Shown piece by piece: positions 28,506 to 43,175 of a DNA stretch of 43,175 nucleotides (position 1 is the stretch's first letter; every line of letters starts with the position of its first letter). This DNA is from Methanobacteriota archaeon. Its GTDB lineage: Archaea > Thermoplasmatota > Poseidoniia > MGIII > CG-Epi1. The stretch spans positions 1 through 43,175 of the forward strand of contig JAERSJ010000155.1 of the NCBI GenBank assembly GCA_016845825.1, written 5' to 3'. Under the pieces are notes generated by a model. The model did not search any database. It saw only the letters and a list, made by a program, of their open reading frames with translations, and was not told the origin of the DNA. The translations under genes and the position numbers were made by a program.

Positions 28506-30398
28506 CTATAGGAAGCTGGATAATTTTTCTTTTAGACCATCAATTCCAAGGCCTTGGTGTAGTATTTGTTCTTCTTGCCCACAGTTGCCAGGCCTAGTAG
28601 TTCCCATGTAATCGTAATTTGGAGCGAATCCACGTTCCAATAACCATGTTCCAAAGCGAACTCCGAGCCCAGTCCTTGAGTTCAAACTTTCAACGACTAA
28701 AACAAAAGGAGATTTCCCTATTTTCTCCATTGTATCTTCATCCACTGAACTTAAGCTTGGTTTGTTTATCAATCCAACATTTATTCCATTTTCACGATAT
28801 TCTTCTACTACGTGCAAACATCTGTGTAGCATATCACCGTAAGATACAATCCAACCTGCATCCCCATCTCGTATGATTTCATCAGATCCAGGAGTAAATT
28901 CATACCCTTCACCATAGAAAGAGTTTCCATCAGAATTCAAAATTAATGGAGTCTTAGATCTATTTGAAAATACAAATCTTAATCCATGATCGTTGAATAT
29001 TCGTTTAATAATCGCATCCATTTGGTTTACATCTGCGGGGAAGTATAATCCAGTAGAACTTCCTTCTTCTACATAGTTATCAGCAAAGAAATTGTTTAGG
29101 CCAAAATGGCAAGTATTGTCAGACATATTATCCACACCTGCGTGTGAAAAATGAGCTAAAACATTGGCTTCGTTGAGTCTGGACATTGTTATTTCTGAAA
29201 TCACCATTTCCATAAATGCTGAAAATGTAGCAAAAATTCCTTGATGCCCTTCTTGTGATCCAAAACCAGCTGCAGCAAGATAATTTCCTCTTTCATGTAT
29301 TCCAGCTCTTGTGAAACATTCAGGGTAATTTTCTCTTACAGCAGTCAAACCTACAGAACCTTCTAAATCAGAATCAAAAGCATGAACTTTCTTTCTTTCA
29401 GAATCGCTCATTTCATTTAGCATACTAACGACAGAAGTTCCAAATTGTTTTCTGCAAGCACCTTTCTCTCCAGATCCTTTGAAAGTTTGGTTAGCTTTTG
29501 AATTGTATTCTTCAGCAGTTTCTTTTAATTGTTTAACAGCCTCATGATGGCCCTTGTTTTCTAAGTAAGTTATTCCAACATCTAATGGAATTACATCATG
29601 CAATTGACATTCACCTTCTAATTCAGGTATTCCAGGACCCATTTTTCTCTTACATATTACGGCTACAGGCCCTTTAGTTTGCATAGATTTTGAAATCGCA
29701 TCGAATAATTCAGAAAAGTTTTCTCCATCGCACGTAATCACTTGGAAGCCTTGACCTTCCAATGTTTTAGATACGCTGTATCCCTTCATGTACGTTTCAG
29801 GATTTCCTGCAATCGTCACATTATTATCATCAATAATCCATTTAACATTCAAATTATTAGCAACAGCCAATCGAGCAGCTTCAGCATTATTTCCCTCCAT
29901 CTGAGCCCCGTCAGAACCATACATCACAACACAGCTGTTTGGATTTGCAATTGCAACTCCGTTAACATGCCCTGCAGCATGGCCCAATCTTCCAGTGGAA
30001 AAATCAATACAATCTAACAACTCCGGTTCAGGATGTCCAGCTAATCCGGATCCATATTCTCTATAGTGCATCAGTTTTTCAGTAGGCATTTTGCCTCTGA
30101 TTGCTCCTCGAACATATTGTACAGCAGAGCGATGTCCAGCTTCATCAAAGAATTCATCATGAATTGCTTCTCCACCATCCCGAAGTGCATCAACAATGAG
30201 CACTTCAGGAACAATATCATACGGACCGCCAGTGTGTCCTCCAATCCCTTTAGCTCTGGCAAAAGCAGTAGTTGCTATTACAGCATCACGTACCAATTCA
30301 ATATTATTTTCAAGAGATTTCAGTTCAGAATCGGTTAACTCACGCTTGGCACTTAATTCTAAATTTACAAAACTATCAAAGCTTAATGGAAAAACCAT
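28506..30398 (-). CDS. Transketolase (single-chain)
   Basis: GGHTGGPYDIVPEVLIVDAL, GSDGAQMEGNNAEAARLA TPP motif, C-terminal half with SRSKTPLIL and GTWLLERGFAP. Confidence 0.88.
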   Translation of the reverse strand: MVFPLSFDSFVNLELSAKRELTDSELKSLENNIELVRDAVIATTAFARAKGIGGHTGGPYDIVPEVLIVDALRDGGEAIHDEFFDEAGHRSAVQYVRGAIRGKMPTEKLMHYREYGSGLAGHPEPELLDCIDFSTGRLGHAAGHVNGVAIANPNSCVVMYGSDGAQMEGNNAEAARLAVANNLNVKWIIDDNNVTIAGNPETYMKGYSVSKTLEGQGFQVITCDGENFSELFDAISKSMQTKGPVAVICKRKMGPGIPELEGECQLHDVIPLDVGITYLENKGHHEAVKQLKETAEEYNSKANQTFKGSGEKGACRKQFGTSVVSMLNEMSDSERKKVHAFDSDLEGSVGLTAVRENYPECFTRAGIHERGNYLAAAGFGSQEGHQGIFATFSAFMEMVISEITMSRLNEANVLAHFSHAGVDNMSDNTCHFGLNNFFADNYVEEGSSTGLYFPADVNQMDAIIKRIFNDHGLRFVFSNRSKTPLILNSDGNSFYGEGYEFTPGSDEIIRDGDAGWIVSYGDMLHRCLHVVEEYRENGINVGLINKPSLSSVDEDTMEKIGKSPFVLVVESLNSRTGLGVRFGTWLLERGFAPNYDYMGTTRPGNCGQEEQILHQGLGIDGLKEKLSSFL

Positions 30399-30435
30399 AA
30401 AGCTCCATTTAGAAAGAGTCCTTAAACGTTCCGTA

Positions 30436-30723
30436 TTAATTTGCTTTTAGATTTAGAATATCTGATTTTCCACCATCTAAAATGGCTATGATAGAAACTG
30501 GGAAAGGCTTTCCACAAGCTGCACCCAAAACAGAGTTATTTCCGTTGAATGAATAAACCGGAGTTTCACCATCTTTAGCCTTAGCTACAGTTTCATCAGG
30601 ACAGTTTGACGATAAAATCACCAATTTTGCTGAACCTGAAGTTATTGCTTTAGTTGACTCATTTGCTCCTACAGACACTTTTCCAGTATCTATTGCAAGT
30701 CTAAGAGATTTGTTTAGATCCAT
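30436..30723 (-). CDS. rpl30e: Ribosomal protein L30e
   Basis: SVGANESTKAITSGSAKLVILSSNCP, NNSVLGAACGKPFPVS; position after rpoA2. Confidence 0.93.
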   Translation of the reverse strand: MDLNKSLRLAIDTGKVSVGANESTKAITSGSAKLVILSSNCPDETVAKAKDGETPVYSFNGNNSVLGAACGKPFPVSIIAILDGGKSDILNLKAN

Positions 30724-35665
<4,942 letters not shown>

Positions 35666-35669
<4 letters not shown>

Positions 35670-38600
35670 GATAAATCCTCCAATCTTAATCTAGCAACGA
35701 TTCCAAGCGATTTCAATTCCTCTAGGAGCAATTTAAACGCATAGGACATAGAAACCGGATAAATGGAAGTATTATCTCCCATTGGAGAAGTTAGTACTCC
35801 TCTTCTATCCAAGTAACCAATGTGTCCGGATTGACTGTCTACGTATTGTACAGTTTTATCACTTTCATCAAGTAAACGATCTTTGATAACCATCGAAGCT
35901 CCATGAGCAATTAAACAATCACGTTCCATTTCTCCGAATCTCAATCCTCCCATTCTTGCACGACCTTCAGTAGGTTGTCTTGTTAGAAGCTGAACTGGTC
36001 CTCTTGATCTAGCATGCATTTTACCGGAAACCATATGGTGTAATTTTTGATAATAGATAACTCCAACAAAAATTTCAGCATCTATACGGCGACCTGTTTG
36101 ACCATCGTACAAAACTTCTCTTCCACTGTGTTTTAATCCATATTGTGACAATGCATCTCTCAAATCATTTTCTTTTTCACCAGAGAATGCACTACCGTCT
36201 ACAGCACGGCCTTCCATACTGCCTACTTTACCGCCTATCATTTCAAGAACGTGAGCAACAGTCATACGCGATGGAATAGCGTGAGGATTAATAATCAAAT
36301 CAGGAGTAATTCCGTCTTCAGTGAAAGGCATACCTTCAGGTGGAACCATGTGTCCAATAACTCCTTTCTGACCGTGTCTACTTGCAAATTTGTCTCCCAT
36401 CTCAGGAACACGCTGGTCCCTTACTCTAATTCTTGCAATTCTAGAACCGTTTTCAGTTTCAGAAAGCATAACCGAATCTACAGTACCTTTTTCACCATGT
36501 CTTACAGTCAGTGAAGATTCTCTAACTTTTTGAGGACTTAAGAAATCAGTAGGTTCAGCTAAAAATCTTGGAGGGCTAGTTTTACCAATCAAGACTTCTT
36601 TACCTTTCAAATCAATTTCAGGATAAATGAGTCCGTCTTCTTCAAGGTAGAAATAAGCTTCTTCAGAACGTGCACCGCGAACTTCAGGTCCTGGGATTAC
36701 AAATCGATCTTCCTGTCCACCAGGATATCTTCTTTCCTCAGACATATATGTTCTAACGAAAGTAGACCTTCCAGTTCCACGGTCTATTGAACCGCGGTTG
36801 AAAATCAAAGCATCTTCCATGTTATATCCATGATAAGACATAACAGCAACAACTAAATTTTGTCCAGCAGGCCTTGCTCTTAGAGTGTTATATTTCATGG
36901 CTTCAGTTTGAAGCATAGGTCTTTGTGCATAATGCAGTAAATGTCCTCTGGTATCAGGCCTTATTCTGTAATTTGCTTGACCCATACCTAAAGACTGTTT
37001 TGACATACCTGCACCCATTGTACATCTTGGAGCAGAATTGTGCTCAGGGAATGGAACATTAGACGTAGCAACTCCCAAAATAGTTAGTGGATCTACTTCC
37101 ATGTGTGTGTAGGAATGCGTCTTCTTTTTCTCGGTCAAATAATCTGTATTTAATGCAATTAGACAATTTTCTTCTTCTTCAGCATCGATATATTCAATGA
37201 CTCCCTTGTCTATCAAGTCTTCCCAGACTAATTTACCACTCTTTAAAGCTTCGATATCGCTATCTTTAATGGCTAATTTATTTCCTCTTTTTGTAATCAT
37301 CAACGGCCTTCTTATTCTACCAGGATCACTATTGATAATCACATCATTCAAAGAATCGTCATATCTTACATTAACGACATTGCTGATTAGGCCCTGTCTT
37401 CTTCTTTGAATCATTTCTTTTACAAGATCGGTAGGTGCTTTGTGAGCCCCAATCAAATCTCCATTAAAGTAAACTTTACCCCAAGCAGGCTTTGCTTTAT
37501 CTATGTCTTGAATATCTAAATTAGCAATGGAGTCCATTATGATTTGATTTGGCACATTCTCAGAAACATCAACCATTAATGCTAAATTTTTAACCAAACC
37601 ACAGTTTTGCCCCTCAGGAGTTTCGTTAGGACATAACCTACCAAATTGAGTAGGATGCAAATCACGAGCTTCGAAGTGAGGCTGAGATCTAGTTAATGGA
37701 GAAATAACTCTTCGCAAATGTGACAAAGTAGACATATTACATGTCCTATCTAACAACTGTGAAACACCTGCGCGTCCCCCGGTCCAGTTACCAGTCGCCA
37801 TTGCGTGCATAATTTTGTTTGTTAAAACATCTCTTCTTACTGCATGGTGAACTCTATTCTCTTTTCTTTTAGAGTACGAGCGTTCCATTTGGTATTTCAT
37901 GTCATTTAGTAAAGCTTGAAGCCCAGAACGGAATAATTCTTCCATTAAGTTCCCAGCTAATTTTAATCTTTTATTTGCGTAGTGATCTTTATCATCAGGT
38001 TTTCGATCTCCTACGTGTAATTCTAGAACTTCTCTCGACATACGTCCAAGGAAAACAGCCTTTTTCATTCTTGAGTCTTCTGTAGTACTCAAGTGAGGTA
38101 GTAAGGTGTTATCCAAGATGTAGTTAATTCTCTTCTTTCTGTATTCTTTAGATTGCCCTGCAGCAAATCTTCTTTCTAAATATTCCAATGCTTCTTGTGT
38201 AGTGTAAATTCCTTCTTCATTATGCACTTCCTCAATATTAGCTAAAATTAAATTTTGTAAATCTTTGTTATCTGTAATTGCAGCCATTATGTCATCTGCA
38301 GATTCCATTCCAAGCGCCATTAGTAAAATCGCAAGAGGTACTTGTCCAGATGCAACGGGAATTGACACAGACAGAATACCATCTTTCTTCTTTTCGACAA
38401 CTGTTAAAGCACGGAAACCTTCCCTTTGCGAGAAAACTTTTGCTAACTCAGTTTGTCTTTGGTATCTTTCCTCTTGTTCTACCATTACACGGTTAGGTGC
38501 TAAATCTTCAAGACATACAAGAACACGTTCGGTTCCATTTACAATAAAGTAACCGCCAGGATCCATAGGATCTTCAGATTTTGCCTTTAGTCCCTCACGA

Positions 38601-39085
38601 TACTCAGCATCGCTAGAACCTTCCCCAGTCAAAAAGTTTCTGTGAAGATTACAAAGAATAGATTTTACCATAACAGGCATATTTCCTATTTCTTCCTCTA
38701 CTTCTTCAATTTCTATTCCTTCTTCAACAATTGTAAAATTTAAGTAAATTGGAGCTGCGTACGTCATATTCCTTAGACGTGCCATCATAGGAATGGAGTC
38801 AGTTTGAGAACCATTTGCCTCGTATACCATAGGCCTTCCGATTCTTATTTTTCCTAGATTAACGATTACATCTAAGTCACCTAATTCTAGGCGTATTGCC
38901 CCTCTTAGTGATTCATCAGCACCCACAGAAATATTGTCAACAACTCTCTGCATCCATGGTGCTTGGTTTTTGTCGTGCGGTAAGAAATCGTTAAAAGAAC
39001 CCAATTGGTGATTTACTAATGCAGCACTTGGTCCGGAAACACTACGGCTATCAAAGAAACCTTTGATTAATGCACGGGAATTCAT
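35666..39085 (-). CDS. rpoB: DNA-directed RNA polymerase subunit B
   Basis: GRLCPNETPEGQNCGLVKNLAL, GDKFASRHGQKGVIG, GGLRFGEMERDCLIAHGAS. Confidence 0.98.
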
Positions 39086-39327
39086 TCTTCCACCACCAAT
39101 CGGTATGCGAGGTTACTGCCTGCACTTTCACTAAAACGATGAACTTCTACAACGTCATTTGGTTTAGCCTCTTCATCCAATGCTTTCAAAGCAGGATCTT
39201 TCAAAAGTATTTTAGGCAATTGATCTCTAGTAATATTCAAAGGACTTAGCTTTCCTTCAATTTCAGATTCCTTAAGCAAAATGTGCTTCGGTACGAGCTT
39301 GTTTAACCACAGTATGTTGTCGTTCAT
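39082..39327 (-). CDS. rpoH: DNA-directed RNA polymerase subunit H
   Basis: LVPKHILLKESEIEGKL, ITRDQLPKILLKDPAL, canonical position before rpoB. Confidence 0.95.
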   Translation of the reverse strand: MNDNILWLNKLVPKHILLKESEIEGKLSPLNITRDQLPKILLKDPALKALDEEAKPNDVVEVHRFSESAGSNLAYRLVVEE

Positions 39328-39354
39328 TTTGGCATCCTTTTTTCCAAATCATTA

Positions 39355-39431
39355 TGGCGGGCCTGAAGGGATTCGAACCCTTGGCCGTCCGGTTAAAAGC
39401 CGGACGCTCTACCTAGCTGAGCTACAGGCCC
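39355..39431 (-). tRNA. tRNA-Lys (TTT), CCA encoded
   Basis: Reverse-complement cloverleaf GGGCCTG...CAGGCCC-G-CCA, anticodon loop CTTTTAA, T-arm AAGGG-TTCGAAT-CCCTT. Confidence 0.96.
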
Positions 39432-39666
39432 TACTGTTCGCTAACCGTTAGATTAATGATATTGGAGCTTGTGGCCAGTCGGGTGGTTTATATAACATCT
39501 ATTCCAAAATAGCTTATTTTTCTAGTTTAAACACGATTTTAGCACAAAATATTGCGTTTGATAAAGCTTTTATCATATTTCAAATATTAAATTAAGGAAG
39601 TAGTATTTAAAAGAGGTGGTTTTCAAAAGAAGCGGTAATACTTATGTCAGCCCCTCTTAACCAATC

Positions 39667-40860
39667 ATGCCTAAAGTAGCTTTTTTGACAAGCGGTGGAA
39701 TCGCACCCTGCCTATCTGCATCAATAGGAGGACTAATCGAAAAATATAATGAGTTAGATCCGAATATTGAGATGGTAGGATACATGCATGGTTACCGAGG
39801 CCTTCTTCTCGGGAAATCGGTTGTTTTTTCCAATGAAGTAAAAAAGAATTATCAAGTTTTGTACGATTTTGGTGGAAGTCCGATTGGCAATAGCCGAGTT
39901 AAATTGACTAACGTTGAAGATTGTATAAAAAAAGGATTTGTTGAAGAAGGAGAAAATCCACTGGATGTAGCTGCAAAACAATTAGAAAAAGATGAGATAG
40001 ATATTTTGCATACAATTGGTGGAGATGATACAAACACAATGGCAGCAGCTCTGGCCAAGCACTTAGAAAATTCTGGTAAATCGCTAACAGTGGTGGGCCT
40101 TCCAAAGACTGTTGATAACGATGTTATTCCAGTTAAGCAAACATTAGGGGCGTGGACTGCAGCTGAACAAGGTGCTAGATTTTTCCAAAATATTGTTAAC
40201 GAAAATACTACAAGCCGTAGACAATTAATTATTCACGAAGTCATGGGAAGGCATTGTGGATGGCTAACCGCAGGAACTGCATTGGAATACAGGAAACTTT
40301 TAGACAAAAAAGAGTATTTGCCAGAATTATTTGTCTCAAAAAAGAGGTGGGATGTACATGCAGTTTATATTCCAGAAAAAAATATTGATTTTAAATCTGA
40401 ATCTGTAAGACTTCGCGAGATAATGGATGAAAATGATTGTGTTAACATATTTTTGAGTGAAGGTGCAGGTATGGATACGATTGTTAGAGAAATCGAATCA
40501 AGAGGAGAATCAGTACCAAGAGATGCTTTTGGACATGTAAGACTGGATGACATTAATCCTGGACAATGGTTTGCTAAACAATTTTCTGAAGCTTTAGATG
40601 CAGATAAAACATTAATTCAGAAGAGCGGTTATTTTGCAAGATCGGCTAAACCAGGTTCAAGAGATTTGGAATTGATAAAAAAATCAGCATTTATGGCAGC
40701 CGAATTGGCAATTAACGGACAGAGCGGCTTAGTAGGACTTGATGAAAATAATTCAGGAAATTTGGGCTTGATTGACTTACAATTGATAAAAGGTGGAAAA
40801 GAATTCGATACTTCACAACCTTGGTTCGTAGACTTATTAAAAGAAATTGGTCAAGAATAA
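39667..40860 (+). CDS. 6-phosphofructokinase, PPi-dependent type by motif
   Basis: GGDDTNTMA (Asp at the PPi/ATP discriminating position) and PKTVDND (PPi-type Lys). Confidence 0.9.
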   Translation: MPKVAFLTSGGIAPCLSASIGGLIEKYNELDPNIEMVGYMHGYRGLLLGKSVVFSNEVKKNYQVLYDFGGSPIGNSRVKLTNVEDCIKKGFVEEGENPLDVAAKQLEKDEIDILHTIGGDDTNTMAAALAKHLENSGKSLTVVGLPKTVDNDVIPVKQTLGAWTAAEQGARFFQNIVNENTTSRRQLIIHEVMGRHCGWLTAGTALEYRKLLDKKEYLPELFVSKKRWDVHAVYIPEKNIDFKSESVRLREIMDENDCVNIFLSEGAGMDTIVREIESRGESVPRDAFGHVRLDDINPGQWFAKQFSEALDADKTLIQKSGYFARSAKPGSRDLELIKKSAFMAAELAINGQSGLVGLDENNSGNLGLIDLQLIKGGKEFDTSQPWFVDLLKEIGQE

Positions 40861-40896
40861 CCCCTAATTGTTTTATTGAGGCCGTTTTGCGAGGTT

Positions 40897-41910
40897 ATGA
40901 ATAAAGAAAGTTTAGCTAAAGTCGCAAGTGGTATTGTCGCTTCTAATAGAGGAATTTTGGCAGCTGACGAAAGCACCCCTACTATGGGTAAAAGATTGGC
41001 TTTAATCGATCAGGAAAACACTGAAGAAAATAGGAGAGATTTCCGTCAAGCCTTGTTCGATACAGATGGAGTTGAAGATTACATTTCTGGAGTTATATTA
41101 TTTGAAGAAACATTAACACAAAAAGCTAAGGATGGAACTCGTCTTTCAAATATTTTAGAATCTAAGGGAATTTATCCTGGAATTAAGGTTGACAAAGGAG
41201 CCCACCCTATGGATTCTTCACCTTCTGAAAAGTTAACAAAAGGCTTGGATGGTTTATACGAAAGGTGCTTAGAATATCACAAGCAGGGAGCTCGATTTGC
41301 GAAGTGGAGAGCAGTAATTACAATTGGAGAAGGAATCCCTTCAGATGAATGTATTCAGGCCAATGCATCAGCCCTAGCAAAATATGCAAAAGCTTGTCAA
41401 GATGCAGAATTAGTTCCTATAGTTGAACCTGAAGTTTTAATGGATGGAGATCACACAATTGAGACATGTTACGAAGTTTCTGAAAAGACATTGAAGACTG
41501 TTTTCAAAGAGCTAGAAAACGAAGGCGTCTATTTGCCAGGAATTTTATTGAAACCAAATATGGTAATATCAGGAAGTGAGTGTAAAGTTCAAGGAGATAT
41601 GATGAAGGTTGCAGAAATGACAGTTAAGTGCCTCACAGCTTCAGTACCTGCTGAAGTTCCAGGAATAGTATTCTTATCAGGCGGCCAATCTGAAGTAGAA
41701 GCTACAGAACACTTGAATGCGATGAACAAAATGGGAGATCATCCATGGGCTTTGAGTTTTTCATATGGTAGAGCATTACAGCAATCAGCATTGAAAACAT
41801 GGAATGGCCAAAAGGATAATCTTGAATCCACATATGCAGTATTTCATCACAGGGCAGAAATGAACTCTTTGGCTTGTAGTGGCGAATATAGTTCATCACT
41901 AGAAATTTAA
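40897..41910 (+). CDS. Fructose-bisphosphate aldolase class I (bacterial/eukaryotic type)
   Basis: GILAADESTPTMGKRL, GVILFEETL, GIKVDKG, LLKPNMVISG (Schiff-base Lys), FSYGRALQ; ATG 40897 preferred. Confidence 0.95.
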   Translation: MNKESLAKVASGIVASNRGILAADESTPTMGKRLALIDQENTEENRRDFRQALFDTDGVEDYISGVILFEETLTQKAKDGTRLSNILESKGIYPGIKVDKGAHPMDSSPSEKLTKGLDGLYERCLEYHKQGARFAKWRAVITIGEGIPSDECIQANASALAKYAKACQDAELVPIVEPEVLMDGDHTIETCYEVSEKTLKTVFKELENEGVYLPGILLKPNMVISGSECKVQGDMMKVAEMTVKCLTASVPAEVPGIVFLSGGQSEVEATEHLNAMNKMGDHPWALSFSYGRALQQSALKTWNGQKDNLESTYAVFHHRAEMNSLACSGEYSSSLEI

Positions 41911-41914
41911 AAAT

Positions 41915-42955
41915 ATGAAAAAAATGACCCTAATTGTAATCGCCATGCTCTTGGTAACAGGCGCAAGCGGTGCATATGGGTATTTTTTCATTTACCAATC
42001 AGAGGATTCTGATGAGGTAGAAGTTCAACAAGAACAGGTTCAGGAAACAAATGATACTGCAGAGGAGGAACCAGAAGAGCCCGAAGAGCCTGAGGACCCT
42101 CCAGTTGAGGATAATAATTCTTTTTTTAGAGGATTACGAGATGAATGCTTTGAGCATAATGGAATTGAGAGGTGCTGGATTCTCTATGTTCCAGAGCAGA
42201 CTGATGAAACAAAATCAATACCTTTGATATTTGATTTACATGGATTAGAAAGAAATGCACAGCAGCAGTACAATATGACAGATATGGATAGGATCGCAAG
42301 AGAAAATAATGCCATCATAATTTATCCTCAAGGATTTGGAGATTCTTGGAACTTTAGAGCTTGCTGCGATCCAGCCAGAGAAGAAGGAATAGATGATTTT
42401 GGTTTCATACGTACTTTAGCTTTACAAACCATAGATAATTTCCCTATCGATTCAGATAGAGTTTATTCTACAGGTTGGTCTAATGGTTGCGCAATGTCCC
42501 AAGCACTTGCAAATGAAGAATCTGATTTGATAACAGCAGTTGCTTGTATGTCAATGTATTTCATTGGAGATCAAGATTCTAGCTATTCACCAATACCTAT
42601 TATGGAGATTCATGGATTTTTAGATCCAATTGCGCCTTATGCTCATGTAGGTCCTACAGGCTTCTTCTTCCAACAAGAAACTTGGAATACGGGCGCAGTT
42701 CAAAATTTGTATGCTTGGAAAGATATGAATGGATGTTCAGGCAATACTCCAGACTTGAATGAACAAGAAGTATATTACAATATTCAGGGATTTACAGATT
42801 GTGATAATGGTACTGAAGTGTCTCTTGTTACAATTCATGCAGGAACGCACAATATTTATGCAAAAAATGACCCCGAATCTTCTGAACCGGGAACTCAGGG
42901 GACTGTAGATACAGCTCAAATTGCCTGGGATTTCATGAGCAGATTCTCCAAATAA
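41915..42955 (+). CDS. Secreted/anchored PHB-depolymerase-like (LpqC) alpha/beta hydrolase esterase
   Basis: N-terminal TM, acidic linker, LIFDLHGLERNA, YPQGFGDSWNF, STGWSNGCAMSQ nucleophile elbow, HGFLDPIAPY. Confidence 0.85.
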   Translation: MKKMTLIVIAMLLVTGASGAYGYFFIYQSEDSDEVEVQQEQVQETNDTAEEEPEEPEEPEDPPVEDNNSFFRGLRDECFEHNGIERCWILYVPEQTDETKSIPLIFDLHGLERNAQQQYNMTDMDRIARENNAIIIYPQGFGDSWNFRACCDPAREEGIDDFGFIRTLALQTIDNFPIDSDRVYSTGWSNGCAMSQALANEESDLITAVACMSMYFIGDQDSSYSPIPIMEIHGFLDPIAPYAHVGPTGFFFQQETWNTGAVQNLYAWKDMNGCSGNTPDLNEQEVYYNIQGFTDCDNGTEVSLVTIHAGTHNIYAKNDPESSEPGTQGTVDTAQIAWDFMSRFSK

Positions 42956-42989
42956 TAAATCTTATATTTGCCTGTAGGTGTTATTTAGC

Positions 42990-43175
42990 ATGGGTACTGA
43001 AAAGAAAGTTAAACTTTCAGAAGGAGAGGCTCTCAAAAATAAAGATGCCAAAGGCTCAGATAAAAAAGTCCAAATTTGGATTCCCAAGTCTACAATAGCT
43101 TACGAAGAAGAAAAATTAAAATTACAAATTGAACTTTTAAAATTGCAAAATCATGTTAAAAAAACAGGTCAGAGG
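42990..43175 (+). CDS. ppk2: Polyphosphate kinase 2 (PPK2) family, N-terminal fragment (runs off window)
   Basis: MGTEKKVKLSEGEALKNKDAKGSDKKVQIWIPKSTIAYEEEKLKLQIELLKLQNHVKKTGQR; the ELxKLQxxVKxTGQR stretch precedes the PPK2 Walker A. Confidence 0.75.
   Translation, partial: MGTEKKVKLSEGEALKNKDAKGSDKKVQIWIPKSTIAYEEEKLKLQIELLKLQNHVKKTGQR

Overview
The window is a densely packed, AT-rich archaeal chromosome segment. Its content looks like a planktonic marine Thermoplasmatota (Marine Group II/III-like) genome; that placement is inferred from gene content, not computed. Core genes: the RNA polymerase operon (rpoH-rpoB-rpoA1-rpoA2-rpl30e) headed by tRNA-Lys(UUU), a RadA / RPA-associated protein / RPA operon, topoisomerase VI subunit A, aIF5B, archaeosine tRNA-guanine transglycosylase, and tRNA-Ala(GGC). 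Accessory content: copper ATPase with HMA chaperone, PlsC acyltransferase, COG0170-type kinase, PPi-type phosphofructokinase, class I aldolase, transketolase, PPK2 (partial), and surface proteins. No CRISPR array, IS element or prophage was seen. The most interesting signal is in the proteins: structural zinc-binding Cys/His residues appear erased or degraded in four unrelated information-processing proteins (RpoA', RpoB, RPA, TgtA) while the flanking sequence stays well conserved. This could be genome-scale zinc sparing. Other leads are a ~345-aa N-terminal extension on RNAP subunit A'', a topologically coherent subtilisin-MFS (AmpG/PAT-like) fusion, a shared acidic/aromatic membrane-protein tail, tRNAs abutting mRNAs, a putative CTG-started small basic protein, and dyad elements upstream of the RPA and RRM genes.
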